Shown here: piece after piece, positions 1 through 8,383 of the stretch
How positions within the stretch are numbered: the first letter of the stretch is position 1
Layout: each line of letters begins with the position of its first letter
Program-made: the position numbers and the translations under genes
The notes under the pieces: generated by a model
Databases searched by the model: none
The model's input: only the letters and a program-made list of their open reading frames with translations
Told to the model about the DNA's origin: nothing
Source: Caldanaerobacter subterraneus
Lineage (GTDB): Bacteria > Bacillota > Thermoanaerobacteria > Thermoanaerobacterales > Thermoanaerobacteraceae
Direction of reading: 5' to 3'
Assembly: GCF_004345675.1 (NCBI RefSeq)
Contig: NZ_SLWU01000008.1
Span: 41,450 to 105,449 of the forward strand
DNA length: 64,000 nt

Positions 1-1137
1 TCTTCTTAAAAAGTCAACTTTTTTCTTCAAAATATCCACTGTGTAATCTATGTCTTCCTCAGTATTAAAAATCCCCAGAGAAAAGCGGATAGCCCCTTCT
101 AGCAGGTCTCCTTTTAAGCCTATTGCTTTAAGGACGTGACTTCCTCCTCTCTTTTTCGATGAACAAGCAGATCCAGTGGAGACGTAAATACCCTCTTCTT
201 CTAAAGCGTGTAAAAGCACCTCTCCTCTGACTCCACGGAAAGAAACGTTAAGTATATGCGGCGCGCCTTCTTCTACTTCAGGTCCATTCAAATGCACATC
301 TTTTATTTCTGAAGAAATACCCTCCCACAACCTCTTTTTTAACCCCATGAGCTTCTGAGAAACTTCTTCTAAACTTTCTTTGGCCAGTCTGCTAGCAACT
401 CCAAATCCTACAATACCGGGCATATTTTCTGTGCCAGACCTTATGTTCTTTTCCTGCCCTCCTCCAAATATTATGGGTCTTATTCTCACTTCCTCCGATA
501 AATATAGCGCCCCTACTCCTTTTGGACCGTGAATCTTATGCGCACTTAAAGACACCATGTCAAGCTTCTGCTTTTTTACGTCAACTTCTACTTTTCCAGC
601 AGCTTGTACAGCATCCACGTGAAATAAAATTCCCTTTTCTCTTGCTATCGTACCTATTTCTCCAATAGGCTCTATTGTTCCTATTTCATTGTTTACAGCC
701 ATAATTGAGATAAGTATTGTTTTATCATTAATAGCACTTTTCACATCCTCTGGGTGGACTCTTCCTTTTTTATCAACTTCAAGATAGGTAACCTCAAAAC
801 CATTTTCTTCTAAAAATTTGAGGACATTTAAAATAGAGGGGTGCTCGATGGTAGAAGAAATTATGTGATTGCCCTTTTTCTTAAGGCTTTCTGCCACTCC
901 TATGAGAGCAAGGTTATTAGACTCTGTCCCGCCAGAAGTAAATATAATGCCTTCTGGTCTGCCGCCTATAAGACACGTAACATTTTCTCTCGCTTCTTTT
1001 AAGAGCTTTTCTGCTTGATAACCCTTTCTGTGAAGTGAAGAAGGATTACCATATTCCTCTTCTAAAACTTCAAGCATTTTGTCTATGACTTCTTTTCTCA
1101 CTTTTGTGGTAGCGCTGTTGTCCAAATACACTTCCAT
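1..1137 (-). CDS. Cysteine desulfurase (IscS/NifS family), 3' end cut by window edge
   Basis: PLP enzyme that takes sulfur from cysteine to form a protein-bound persulfide for Fe-S clusters and thiolated tRNA. The translation starts MEVYLDNSATT and contains the substrate/PLP segment HVDAVQAAGK, the PLP-lysine segment SLSAHKIHGPKG and the catalytic-cysteine loop STGSACSSKK. These are class I (IscS/NifS) signatures. The frame is still open at base 1 after 379 codons, close to the usual 380-400, so only a short C-terminal tail is missing. Three in-frame ATGs lie together (1146, 1143, 1137). AAAGGG sits directly against the first and 9 nt before the last, so 1137 is chosen. A CsoR-type repressor gene lies just upstream on the same strand, so the two may be co-transcribed. 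Confidence 0.93.
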   Translation of the reverse strand, partial: MEVYLDNSATTKVRKEVIDKMLEVLEEEYGNPSSLHRKGYQAEKLLKEARENVTCLIGGRPEGIIFTSGGTESNNLALIGVAESLKKKGNHIISSTIEHPSILNVLKFLEENGFEVTYLEVDKKGRVHPEDVKSAINDKTILISIMAVNNEIGTIEPIGEIGTIAREKGILFHVDAVQAAGKVEVDVKKQKLDMVSLSAHKIHGPKGVGALYLSEEVRIRPIIFGGGQEKNIRSGTENMPGIVGFGVASRLAKESLEEVSQKLMGLKKRLWEGISSEIKDVHLNGPEVEEGAPHILNVSFRGVRGEVLLHALEEEGIYVSTGSACSSKKRGGSHVLKAIGLKGDLLEGAIRFSLGIFNTEEDIDYTVDILKKKVDFLRR

Positions 1138-1150
1138 AATCATCATCCCT

Positions 1151-1417
1151 TTATTTTGCAAATTTAACTAAAAGGTTAATAATTCTTTGCACATCTTCAT
1201 AAGTAGCCTTTCCATCTTTACTGGCAAGTATACAGTCTTTTGCATGCTCCTGTATTATTGACATGCCTACTTTTTCTAAAGATGCCTTTACTGCTGCAAT
1301 TTGAAGTAAAATCTCCTCACAGCTTTTCTCCTCTTCCACCATTTTTTCTATTCCAGCTATATGACCTTTTATGGTCCTTAATCTCATTAATATATCATTT
1401 CTCAAATTGTCCACCAC
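1151..1417 (-). CDS. csoR: CsoR/FrmR-family (DUF156) metal-sensing repressor
   Basis: Small all-helical repressor. In the longest frame (from TTG 1435), Cys39, His64 and Cys68 have the 25- and 4-residue spacing of the Cu(I) ligands of CsoR, which favours copper sensing over the persulfide sensor CstR, which lacks the His. A perfect-looking AAAGGTG ends 8 nt before GTG 1417, so I start there (about 88 residues) rather than at the TTG. It is directly upstream of the cysteine desulfurase gene and no copper ATPase or chaperone is next to it in this window. Family call is firm; the ligand is inferred from three residues. Confidence 0.85.
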   Translation of the reverse strand: MVDNLRNDILMRLRTIKGHIAGIEKMVEEEKSCEEILLQIAAVKASLEKVGMSIIQEHAKDCILASKDGKATYEDVQRIINLLVKFAK

Positions 1418-1494
1418 TTGCAACACACCTTTCAATAAGTTTGTTTTCCTATATTAACTTTGCCATAAAATTTGCAAACAGTCAATTGTTATGT

Positions 1495-1518
1495 AAAAAA
1501 GCCAGCGAATTCGCTGGC
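1495..1518 (-). terminator. Rho-independent terminator
   Basis: Perfect 18-nt palindrome (1501-1518, GCCAGC...GCTGGC) followed on the minus strand by six T. It lies 3 nt past the stop of the 222-residue protein gene and separates it from csoR. Confidence 0.8.
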
Positions 1519-1521
1519 AAA

Positions 1522-2190
1522 TTAAGGATTTTGGTACATCTGTGGCGGCTCAAAGGTTGGGAAGGGTTTTTTGTAGAAAATGTCACAGACGTCTGTAGCA
1601 AACTCTTCGCAGGCTGCAGGTGTAGGACAGAATCCGTAAGAAGGCACTAGCAATTGCACATCCACTGCAGATTTTATTATGATCCAGACGCCTATTATGA
1701 CCTCTACAGTAGTAGTTACCCCTACATTCACTTTGCCGTATAAACCTTCTCCCATTGCTTCGTACTTCATTATAGCTACATTTGGATCAGGTACATAAAG
1801 CACGATGTCTTTACTAAAAGTAGTAATATTTCCCGGCAATGTTTGTGTTGTACCATCAGGGTAATTTATGACGACATCAAAAGTTACCTGGAAAGTCGCT
1901 TCAACCCTTGCAAAACCAGGTCTTTCAGCGATAGGAGTTATCACAAAGCCTGGCGGCTCTACAAGGGAAATTTTTATATTTGTTATCTCACCAAAAGTAG
2001 GTGTCAAAGTAGTTAGTGTTGGGACAAAAGTAATTGGCGGTATATTATCCAGGCACAGCCTTTGAGAACAAGCATCGTATATTTTAGTGACTTCTATGCA
2101 GGCAATTTCTGTAGGTTCCGGAAGTTGCCCTGGTTGTACTGGCCCTGGCACTATCTCCTGCTGTCCTAACAGCTTTCTAGTAAAAGCCAT
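1522..2190 (-). CDS. Conserved-looking protein of unknown function, possibly spore-associated
   Basis: 222 residues. I do not recognise the family with confidence. It has no signal peptide or membrane helix. It opens with a Gln/Pro-rich stretch (residues 10-27), then a Cys-containing segment ACIEVTKIYDACSQRLC, a Thr/Pro/Val-rich beta-looking centre and a C-terminal Cys cluster (FCPTPAACEEF...VCD). Clusters of Cys and short beta repeats of this style are seen in clostridial spore-surface proteins, but that is an analogy, not a match. ATG 2190 has a GGGGGAAATAAT Shine-Dalgarno region. The gene appears monocistronic, with its own terminator. Confidence 0.75.
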   Translation of the reverse strand: MAFTRKLLGQQEIVPGPVQPGQLPEPTEIACIEVTKIYDACSQRLCLDNIPPITFVPTLTTLTPTFGEITNIKISLVEPPGFVITPIAERPGFARVEATFQVTFDVVINYPDGTTQTLPGNITTFSKDIVLYVPDPNVAIMKYEAMGEGLYGKVNVGVTTTVEVIIGVWIIIKSAVDVQLLVPSYGFCPTPAACEEFATDVCDIFYKKPFPTFEPPQMYQNP

Positions 2191-2276
2191 ATTATTTCCC
2201 CCTTTTTATCTTTGAAAAGCTTAGCCTTCTTCTACTACTACAATATACGCAGATAAAGGGGGATGTGTTACAATTG

Positions 2277-3140
2277 TCAAAATTCAAATTTCATTCCCGT
2301 ATGAAGGGGAACAAATCTTTCACCAAAAGCCTTGTATAGCTCTACCTGTGCTTTAAAGCCCGTACAATGACCAGCAGAAATAAGTTCTATGTCAAATTCT
2401 TTTAAAGCTTGCACTGTCTTTGAAATTCTTTCCGAAGAAGCATCAATTAAATGAAGCCCTCCAATTATAGCCAAAATTTTATCCTCTCCAGTAAGTTTTA
2501 CAGCTCTTTTTGTTATGTTTACAATTCCAGCATGACTACAACCCGAAATTATCACAATCCCTTTCCCCTTTATATTTGCCACAAAAGATATGTCATCCTT
2601 CATTACATCTTCTACAATTCTTCCATCTTCAGTTATAGTTTTTAGAGAAATGCCAACTTCTTCAAAGTCTGTGACCCTTTCAACTTCACCTGTAGTTATA
2701 ACCCCTGGCATTATTTCTAGAGGATCTCTTGTCAAAAACAAGCGTCCCCCATTCTCTTCTATTTTTTCTTTTATACCTTCCCTCATTACACCTACATGTC
2801 TTATAAATGGATCTGTTATGAAATTTAACCTAAAAATATCAGGATGAGCAACAACAGACACTTCTTTTTTGCCAATTAATTCCAATACCTCAACAATCCC
2901 TTGAGTATGGTCATAATGGCAGTGAGTCAAAACAATAGCATCAATCTCCTTAAAAGAAATCCCCATTAGCTCCATATTATGAGCTATTGCCTGGATGTTT
3001 TGCCCTACGTCTATTAGTATATTTCTTTTCTCCTTTCCATATGCCTCTACAAAAAAGCAGACACCATGCTGCCCTAAAAAAGGACTTTCATATAGCACAG
3101 AATCTTCCGCTAAAACCGTAATAATAAGCTTTTCTAACAT
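2277..3140 (-). CDS. MBL-fold metallohydrolase
   Basis: 287-residue metallo-beta-lactamase-fold protein. The zinc motif HxHxDH is at residues 73-78 (THCHYDHTQG), and a second metal-site region reads SGCSHAGIVN. Architecture and length fit the subgroup often annotated as 7,8-dihydropterin-6-methyl-4-(ribofuranosyl)-aminobenzene phosphate synthase-like, whose bacterial substrate is generally unknown. No signal peptide, so it is cytoplasmic. ATG 3140 follows GGGAGTG at good spacing. It stands alone between the acetoin operon terminator and the upstream unknown gene; its substrate cannot be read from context. Confidence 0.88.
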   Translation of the reverse strand: MLEKLIITVLAEDSVLYESPFLGQHGVCFFVEAYGKEKRNILIDVGQNIQAIAHNMELMGISFKEIDAIVLTHCHYDHTQGIVEVLELIGKKEVSVVAHPDIFRLNFITDPFIRHVGVMREGIKEKIEENGGRLFLTRDPLEIMPGVITTGEVERVTDFEEVGISLKTITEDGRIVEDVMKDDISFVANIKGKGIVIISGCSHAGIVNITKRAVKLTGEDKILAIIGGLHLIDASSERISKTVQALKEFDIELISAGHCTGFKAQVELYKAFGERFVPLHTGMKFEF

Positions 3141-3194
3141 AAGGGTTACACTCCCTTCAATATGTTAACTCTAATTATATCATAGTTTTTAAAA

Positions 3195-3228
3195 TATAAA
3201 AGAAGCGAGCCTAAAATACATGGCCCGC
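3195..3228 (-). terminator. Terminator of the acetoin dehydrogenase operon
   Basis: Stem GCGGGCC/GGCTCGC (one G-T pair) with a 10-nt loop, followed on the minus strand by a T-rich tail. It lies about 10 nt after the acoC stop. Confidence 0.75.
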
Positions 3229-3239
3229 CATTTAAAGAT

Positions 3240-4415
3240 TTAAATAAGCATGGATACAGGATTTTCCAAAATTTTCTTTAGGTCGAGCAAAAACTTAGCA
3301 GCAGTAGCTCCATCAATCAGTCGATGGTCGAAAGAAAGACTAAGTTTCATTGTGTGCCGTATGACAATATTGTCTTCTATTACCACTGGTTCTTTGTATA
3401 TTTTGTTAACTCCTAATATAGCACTTTCTGGAGGATTTATAATAGGAGTAAAGCTATCTATTTCATACATTCCTAGGTTAGTGATAGTAAAAGTACCACC
3501 TGTTATTTCATCAGGAGTTAGCTTATTCTCTCTTGCTTTTTCACTTAGTTCTTTAATCTCTTTTGAAAGTTCTAATAAAGATTTATTTTCAGCATTCTTC
3601 ACCACAGGAACTATTAATCCATCCTCTAATGCCACTGCAATTCCTAAGTTGATGTTAGGATTTTTAATTATTTCATCTCCCTCAATAGACCAATTTAAAA
3701 CAGGATTTTTCTTTAATGCAATAACACAAGCTTTTGCAATCAAATCAGTGTAGGTAAATTTATGTTCTCCAGATTTGTTTAAATTCTCCCTTAAATTAAC
3801 AAGTTCTGTCACATCTACTTTGATGTTTTCCGTCACATGAGGAATCTCTGTCCAGCTTTTTTTCATTCTTTGACTTATAGTCCTTCTCATAGTGTCCATT
3901 GGCACTCTTTCTGCTTTTTTGAGAATCTGTTCTTCTCTTAAAGCTATTTCCTTTTCAGTTTTCTCTGGTAAAGTACCAATTTGCTTTTCAGAAATATATC
4001 TCTTTACATCTTCCTCTGTAATACGACCTCCTGGACCAGTTCCTGTAATCAGAGAAAGGTCAATATTGTGCTCTTTAGCCAATCTTTTAGCCACAGGAGT
4101 AGCTTTTATAAATTTCTCTTCTTTTTCTTCTCCTTTAGTTTCTCCTTTCACTTCTGAACCTAATTCCAATTTTTCTCCTTCTTGCGCAATTATCCCTATA
4201 GGAGCTGCCACAGGGACTGTTTCTCCTTCTTGTACTAAAATTTTGGCCAAAATTCCATCTGCAGGTGCTTCCACTACATTAGTTATCTTATCCGTCGATA
4301 TTTCTACTATCTCTTCTCCTTTTTTTACCTTTTCCCCTTCCCTCTTTAACCATCTATCTACTCTTCCTTCCGTCATAGTAAGCCCCAGTTTAGGCATTAC
4401 GACGTTCACTGGCAT
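3240..4415 (-). CDS. acoC: Acetoin dehydrogenase complex E2, dihydrolipoamide acetyltransferase
   Basis: Core of the acetoin dehydrogenase complex: its lipoyl arm carries the acetyl unit from E1 to CoA. The 391 residues show one lipoyl domain (about 1-78, lipoyl Lys43 in STDKITNVVEA), a linker, a peripheral-subunit-binding domain (about 105-140, ATPVAKRLAKEHNI...GPGGRITEEDV) and a catalytic domain ending in the HxxxDG motif (His364, Asp368, Gly369). It is the last gene of the operon, 6 nt after acoX. The lipoyl-attachment genes lipA/lipB and the E3 gene lpdA that complete the complex lie about 22 kb away, beyond the tungsten island. A pyruvate dehydrogenase E2 would look similar; acoX and AcoR argue for acetoin. 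Confidence 0.93.
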   Translation of the reverse strand: MPVNVVMPKLGLTMTEGRVDRWLKREGEKVKKGEEIVEISTDKITNVVEAPADGILAKILVQEGETVPVAAPIGIIAQEGEKLELGSEVKGETKGEEKEEKFIKATPVAKRLAKEHNIDLSLITGTGPGGRITEEDVKRYISEKQIGTLPEKTEKEIALREEQILKKAERVPMDTMRRTISQRMKKSWTEIPHVTENIKVDVTELVNLRENLNKSGEHKFTYTDLIAKACVIALKKNPVLNWSIEGDEIIKNPNINLGIAVALEDGLIVPVVKNAENKSLLELSKEIKELSEKARENKLTPDEITGGTFTITNLGMYEIDSFTPIINPPESAILGVNKIYKEPVVIEDNIVIRHTMKLSLSFDHRLIDGATAAKFLLDLKKILENPVSMLI

Positions 4416-4421
4416 TATTTT

Positions 4422-5420
4422 TCACCTCTTTTCAAAAAATCCTTTTTGTTGAGCAATTTCAAGTGTTTTTGTAACATTCACTCTACAAGGTCCCTTTCTT
4501 GATATTCTAAAAATCAATGTCTCTCCTTTTTTTACAATTATTTCTCTTTCCCCATCCAACGCTATTGTTCCCGTGTCTTTTACTTCATAAACATAATCCA
4601 CATCGTTGTCTATTTTTTTAAACTCTTTTATCCTAACCTCCTCTACAACGCCCGGAGCAACAGGTGCCAGCACCCTCTCCGGGCTTTCTCCAATTTCAAC
4701 CCATATGCCTCCTTCTTCCTCTTCAGAAAGTGTATACTTATATCCCACAATAGAAGAAAAACCTATATTTTTAGGATGGGCTCTTGTCACAAAGATATCA
4801 GTAATTGTCGAAATATTCCATATTGCACGAGTGCCTATAAATTTTTCTTTAGACACCACCGCGTCAATTAATGCAATATCTACAAGCTGACCTTCTCTAT
4901 ATATTTCGATTCGTTTATCTTTTTTACAAAAAATTTCTCTATCAAATTTTCCCGATGCTACTACTGCCGCCACAATACCCGCAATTGTACCTTCTAACAT
5001 GAGAGGATAAACATTGTTTGTCCCTGTTGAAATAGGCAAAAGCGGCGTTTCATCTATCGCTTTTGCTATGACTCTATTGATACCATCTCCTCCTAAAGAA
5101 ACGATACATCCGACTTTTAATTCTTCCATCTTTTGCGTAGCAACAAAAGTATCTTTGAAGCTTGCAGTAACAGGCATTTTAAGTATTTCTACATCAGTTT
5201 TTAATTGATTTAGATAGCAGAGATTGTTCACAGCTTTATATCCAATTTCATAAGTATCTGGCATTATATATATTTTTTCCACTCCAAATTCTTGTGCAGC
5301 TGCTATTATCCTTTCAACAATATTCACTTTTTCATAATTGTCAATAACCGTGGCATGAGCAACCAGCCTTCTAATGTCTTTTCCAGATGCAGGGTTTGCG
5401 ATTATTCCTATTGTTTTCAT
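4422..5420 (-). CDS. acoX: AcoX, NAD-kinase-like protein of the acetoin operon
   Basis: 332 residues of the ATP-NAD kinase superfamily: N-terminal MKTIGIIANPASGKD and the nucleotide-binding GGDG (SLGGDGINRV), followed by STGTNNVYPL. AcoX is a typical member of acetoin dehydrogenase operons; its reaction is not established. ATG 5420 follows GGAGGAAAAA. It sits between acoB (25 nt) and acoC (6 nt). A 45-bp scrap of this gene (matching 5292-5336, 3 differences) reappears at 26790-26834 beside AOR, evidence of a second, decayed aco operon. Confidence 0.9.
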   Translation of the reverse strand: MKTIGIIANPASGKDIRRLVAHATVIDNYEKVNIVERIIAAAQEFGVEKIYIMPDTYEIGYKAVNNLCYLNQLKTDVEILKMPVTASFKDTFVATQKMEELKVGCIVSLGGDGINRVIAKAIDETPLLPISTGTNNVYPLMLEGTIAGIVAAVVASGKFDREIFCKKDKRIEIYREGQLVDIALIDAVVSKEKFIGTRAIWNISTITDIFVTRAHPKNIGFSSIVGYKYTLSEEEEGGIWVEIGESPERVLAPVAPGVVEEVRIKEFKKIDNDVDYVYEVKDTGTIALDGEREIIVKKGETLIFRISRKGPCRVNVTKTLEIAQQKGFFEKR

Positions 5421-5445
5421 TTTTTCCTCCTTCTTACGGGCAAAT

Positions 5446-6417
5446 TTACACTATTGACTTCACCGCCTTTATTATGTCCACTTCGTTAGGAATTACTACA
5501 TTTTCTAAAACTGTCGTAAATGGTATAGGCGTATTCAAAGCACAGACTCTTACTATCTGAGCATCAAGGTAATCAAACATTTCTTCCGCTATCATAGCTG
5601 CTAATTCTCCTGCCCAGCTACCTCTTTTAACTTCCTCTGTAACAATTACAATTCTGTGAGTCTTCTTTAATGAACTGTATATCGTTTCTTTATCCAGCGG
5701 GAACAGAGTTCTGGGGTCTATTACTTCTGCTTCTATTCCCTCTTTAGCCAATTCTTCTGCAGCTTTTAAAGCTTTGTGTACCATAAGGCCTGTTGCAACA
5801 ATAGTAACATCCTCTCCTTCTCTCTTCACATCCGCTACTCCCAATGGTATAGGTTCATTAGTATCTGGGACTTCTCCTTTCATGCTGTATAAGACTTTAT
5901 GTTCAACAAAAACCACTGGGTTGTCATCTCTTATAGCCGATATCAGTAGCCCCAATGCATCCTTGGGGGTAGAAGGATAGACCACCTTTAACCCAGGAAC
6001 ATGTGTAAACCATGCTTCTAGGCTCTGGGAATGCTGAGCAGCAGCCTGTATCCCCGCTCCTGCAGGCATTCTTAAAACCATGGGAATTGTAATTTTGCCT
6101 CCGAACATATACCTCATTTTCGCAGCTTGATTCACTAACTGGTCCATAGCAACAGTCACAAAATCCATAAACATAAGTTCAGCTACAGGCCTCATACCAG
6201 TAGCAGCAGCTCCAATAGCGACTCCTGTAATAGCTGTTTCCGAAATAGGAGTATCTCTTACTCTATCTTCTCCAAATTCTTCTAACAACCCTTTAGTTAC
6301 ACCAAATGTTCCACCAAAAACTCCAATATCCTCGCCTAAAAGAAATACCCGTGGGTCCCTTTTCATCTCATTTCTTAAGGCCTCTCTTAACGCCTCTGCG
6401 TAAGTCATAATCCTCAT
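5446..6417 (-). CDS. acoB: Acetoin dehydrogenase E1 component, beta subunit
   Basis: 323-residue transketolase-like beta subunit that completes the thiamine-diphosphate site with AcoA. It starts [18 protein letters not shown] and has the [11 protein letters not shown] segment, the VTKGL motif, and a C-terminal transketolase domain ([14 protein letters not shown]). The length matches the family. Its ATG overlaps the acoA stop by 4 nt (ATGA), so the two E1 subunits are translationally coupled, as expected for a 1:1 heterotetramer. PDH E1 beta is the close alternative. Confidence 0.93.
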   Translation of the reverse strand: MRIMTYAEALREALRNEMKRDPRVFLLGEDIGVFGGTFGVTKGLLEEFGEDRVRDTPISETAITGVAIGAAATGMRPVAELMFMDFVTVAMDQLVNQAAKMRYMFGGKITIPMVLRMPAGAGIQAAAQHSQSLEAWFTHVPGLKVVYPSTPKDALGLLISAIRDDNPVVFVEHKVLYSMKGEVPDTNEPIPLGVADVKREGEDVTIVATGLMVHKALKAAEELAKEGIEAEVIDPRTLFPLDKETIYSSLKKTHRIVIVTEEVKRGSWAGELAAMIAEEMFDYLDAQIVRVCALNTPIPFTTVLENVVIPNEVDIIKAVKSIV

Positions 6418-7400
6418 CTTACCCTTACCTCCTCTACTATATCTGTATAAACATCTTCTACCGCTGCTTCCTCTTTTGGATAAGGACTTTCTTCTGCAAA
6501 TTTTACAGCTTCCTCTACTTCTTCGATTATCTTTGCCTCAATATCCTTTAACTCTTTTTCGCTTGCTATATCATTGTCTAAAATATACCTTGTCAGTCGA
6601 AGTATTGGGTCTTTTGCCAACCATTCTTCAACCTCTTCCTTTGGTCTGTACACAGTTGGATCTCCTTCAAAATGCCCTCTGTATCTGTAAGTCTTACATT
6701 CTACTAAAGTTGGTCCAGCACCATTCCTGGCCCTATTTATAGCCTCTTTTGCTACTTCATATACCGCCAAGACATCGTTTCCGTCTACAGTAACCCCAGG
6801 AATTCCATACCCTACAGCCCTGTCTGCTATGTCTTTAATCGCTTGATGTCTGTCTTGTCTCATGGAAATGCCGTACAGGTTGTTTTCACATACAAATACA
6901 ACGGGAAGCTTCCATATTGAAGCTATATTTAGGGCTTCATGGAAAGTCGCTTGGTTTGAAGCTCCATCACCAAAGAAACACACTGCCACCTGGTCAGTAC
7001 CCCTCATTTTGGCAGAAAGAGCTGCTCCTGCGGCGATAGGAAAGCCTCCTCCTACAATTCCATTAGCTCCCAGAATACCTTTTGTAGCATCTGCTATGTG
7101 CATGGAGCCACCTTTGCCCTTACAATAGCCCGTTTCTTTTCCAAATAGTTCAGCCATCATGTACTTAAGGTCTCCACCTTTTGCTATCAAATGACCATGC
7201 CCTCTATGAGTACTCGTGATGTAGTCTTCTTCTTTTAAATTTTCACAAACTCCCACCGCCACTGCTTCCTCACCAATGTATAAGTGAACAAACCCTAAAA
7301 CTTTCCCTTGTGCAAATAGCTCAGCGACCCTTTCTTCAAATTTTCTTATTTTAACCATTCTAGTGTACATATCCAAAAGAACTTCTCTTGAAATTTCCAT
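6414..7400 (-). CDS. acoA: Acetoin dehydrogenase E1 component, alpha subunit
   Basis: 328-residue thiamine-diphosphate-dependent alpha subunit that cleaves acetoin and passes the acetyl unit to the E2 lipoyl arm, releasing acetaldehyde. The ThDP motif is visible ([18 protein letters not shown]...FVCENN), as is the HRGHGH loop. ATG 7400 follows AAAGGAGATGAAAGG. It is coupled to acoB by a 4-nt overlap and follows the Lin0512 gene by 16 nt. A 73-bp scrap of acoA (matching 7129-7201, 3 differences) survives at 26835-26907. Confidence 0.93.
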   Translation of the reverse strand: MEISREVLLDMYTRMVKIRKFEERVAELFAQGKVLGFVHLYIGEEAVAVGVCENLKEEDYITSTHRGHGHLIAKGGDLKYMMAELFGKETGYCKGKGGSMHIADATKGILGANGIVGGGFPIAAGAALSAKMRGTDQVAVCFFGDGASNQATFHEALNIASIWKLPVVFVCENNLYGISMRQDRHQAIKDIADRAVGYGIPGVTVDGNDVLAVYEVAKEAINRARNGAGPTLVECKTYRYRGHFEGDPTVYRPKEEVEEWLAKDPILRLTRYILDNDIASEKELKDIEAKIIEEVEEAVKFAEESPYPKEEAAVEDVYTDIVEEVRVR

Positions 7401-7416
7401 AACCTTTCATCTCCTT

Positions 7417-7770
7417 TCATTTAATACTTACTGTCACACAAGCAACTGCCACTTCGATAGAATCATCTTCTGTGTCTCCAAACTGTGGCTCCTTTATTCC
7501 CGGGACTCTCAATCCCCCTTTTACGGCTTTTACATACTTCTGACCAATTGGGAGCACAGCTTTTATGCCCTCTTCATCAATTTCCTCTGGCCTTGAAACT
7601 GCTACTATTGCTTCGACTATCACTTCATCTAGATTTACACCTAAAATCTCCTCAAGGCCACACAAACAGCTATGAGATATAGCATCCTTTACTGCTTTTT
7701 GAGCAGCTTTATTGACATCCTGTCCATGTAAATCTACTCCATATCCAAACTCCACTACATATCTTTTAAT
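7417..7770 (-). CDS. Lin0512-family protein, first gene of the aco operon, probable ATT start
   Basis: Small conserved protein (about 117 residues), function unknown, in the Lin0512 family; the family call rests on the opening KRYVVEFGYGVDLHGQDVNKAA and the ending VAVACVTVSI. The only upstream ATG (7785) lies inside the Shine-Dalgarno sequence itself (ATGGAGGTG), so it cannot be the used start. GGAGG followed by 8 nt leads to ATT at 7770, which gives the expected N-terminus (I/M)KRYVVEF. The first 33 codons are duplicated at 26909-27020, where the gene is cut off. In that copy one base between SD and start differs, as expected for non-coding spacer. Confidence 0.8.
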   Translation of the reverse strand: MKRYVVEFGYGVDLHGQDVNKAAQKAVKDAISHSCLCGLEEILGVNLDEVIVEAIVAVSRPEEIDEEGIKAVLPIGQKYVKAVKGGLRVPGIKEPQFGDTEDDSIEVAVACVTVSIK

Positions 7771-7821
7771 AGATATCACCTCCATTTTTACTTAAGTAGT
7801 TTTTGCCTCATACTCAGTATT

Positions 7822-7840
7822 TATGTAAGTTTTATGCCAA
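7822..7840 (-). promoter_or_regulatory. Sigma-54 (-24/-12) promoter of the aco operon, with altered -12
   Basis: Minus strand reads TTGGCATAAAACTTACATA. The -24 GG is intact. The -12 dinucleotide is AC (7826-7825), where sigma-54 promoters need GC; the duplicate at 27060-27078 has TTGC. It lies 52 nt before the Lin0512 start and downstream of two palindromes that suit AcoR binding. The base change should weaken the promoter. Confidence 0.75.
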
Positions 7841-7866
7841 AATAAAAACCCCCATAATCCTAGGGG
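7841..7866 (-). terminator. Probable terminator downstream of acoR (left, orphaned copy)
   Basis: Minus strand CCCC-loop-GGGG followed by GTTTTTATTTT. Short stem, good T tract. It sits between the activator palindromes and the -24/-12 promoter, so it can stop acoR transcripts before the aco promoter. Confidence 0.55.
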
Positions 7867-7880
7867 ACATAAAAGTAACA

Positions 7881-7919
7881 GTCTCAAAATGAGACATATA
7901 TTGCGTCTCATTTTGAGAC
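7881..7919. promoter_or_regulatory. Two palindromic activator sites, probable AcoR-binding UAS (left copy)
   Basis: Two 15-bp near-perfect palindromes, GTCTCAAAATGAGAC (7881-7895) and GTCTCATTTTGAGAC (7905-7919), centres 24 bp apart, about 45-80 bp upstream of the -24 element. Position and symmetry match enhancer sites of sigma-54 activators with a Fis-type helix-turn-helix. That AcoR binds them is inferred from linkage. Confidence 0.7.
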
Positions 7920-7924
7920 TTAAA

Positions 7925-8225
7925 CTATTTTGTCTCAACTAGAGATGAAAGTTCTTTCAAATTTACTTTGTATTTCTTTATTTTTCTGTAAATAGTCGCT
8001 CTGCTTAAATTTAGCATCTTAGCCGCTTTGACAACGTCGCCCTTTGCAAGCCTTAATGCTTCTTTTATATTCTTCTCCTCAATAACATCAAAAGGAAGTA
8101 CTGCAGTCACATTTATGTCTTCCTCACAATTTTTTCTCTCTATATTCTCGGGAAAATAATCTTCAGTGATTATTTCGCCTTCTGCCAGGTAATAGGCTCT
8201 GTCAATGGCATTCTGCAATTCTCTA
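7925..8225 (-). pseudogene. 3'-terminal fragment of acoR
   Basis: Codes for the last 100 residues of AcoR (about 551-650: ...AYYLAEGEIITEDYF to SSLVETK), i.e. the Fis-type DNA-binding domain without GAF, PAS or AAA+ domains. Identical frame and nearly identical sequence to the intact gene at 27163-29115. The open frame runs on to 8302 into unrelated sequence. No Shine-Dalgarno was found, so it is treated as a duplication scar, although a free DNA-binding domain would be a competitor of AcoR if it were made. Confidence 0.85.
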
Positions 8226-8383
8226 TATTGCAATTTATAATTAAAAAAATTTTTACCTACAAAATCTTGACACGGACAAATATCTGCCCCAACTCTTGAC
8301 AAAGAACCCTTTTTTAACTATATTAAAAATTAAAAGTCTTAGAGAAATGTATACTTTTTACATTAATCTGAGTATCTTCCATT
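8226..8383. other. Junction sequence between acoR fragment and island
   Basis: No gene. AT-rich sequence that contains CCCCAACTCTTGACAAAGAACC (first 20: CCCCAACTCTTGACAAAGAA) near 8289. A close relative of this motif occurs at about 22662 at the edge of a degenerate insertion-sequence-like stretch, so it may be an old IS terminus left at the island's left junction. Confidence 0.4.

Larger units (their letters stand above)
7671..8225. repeat. Left copy of the 555-bp direct repeat flanking the tungsten island
   Basis: Aligns base for base with 26909-27463 without gaps; by eye I count 5 differences (about 99% identity). It holds the 5' end of the Lin0512 gene, the -24/-12 promoter, a terminator, both palindromic activator sites and the last 100 codons of acoR. 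It ends abruptly inside acoR at ...CTCTA, after which the sequences are unrelated. Confidence 0.95.

Noticed and set aside
1240..1650. Plus-strand open frame of 136 codons
   Set aside because: It runs antisense through csoR, a terminator and the next gene; composition fits a shadow frame.
3240..7400. Pyruvate dehydrogenase operon
   Set aside because: E1/E2 cannot be told apart by eye, but acoX, the linked AcoR and the -24/-12 promoter favour acetoin dehydrogenase.
7925..8302. 125-codon open frame as a small AcoR-like regulator
   Set aside because: It is the copied 3' end of acoR run into unrelated sequence, with no Shine-Dalgarno; recorded as a pseudogene.
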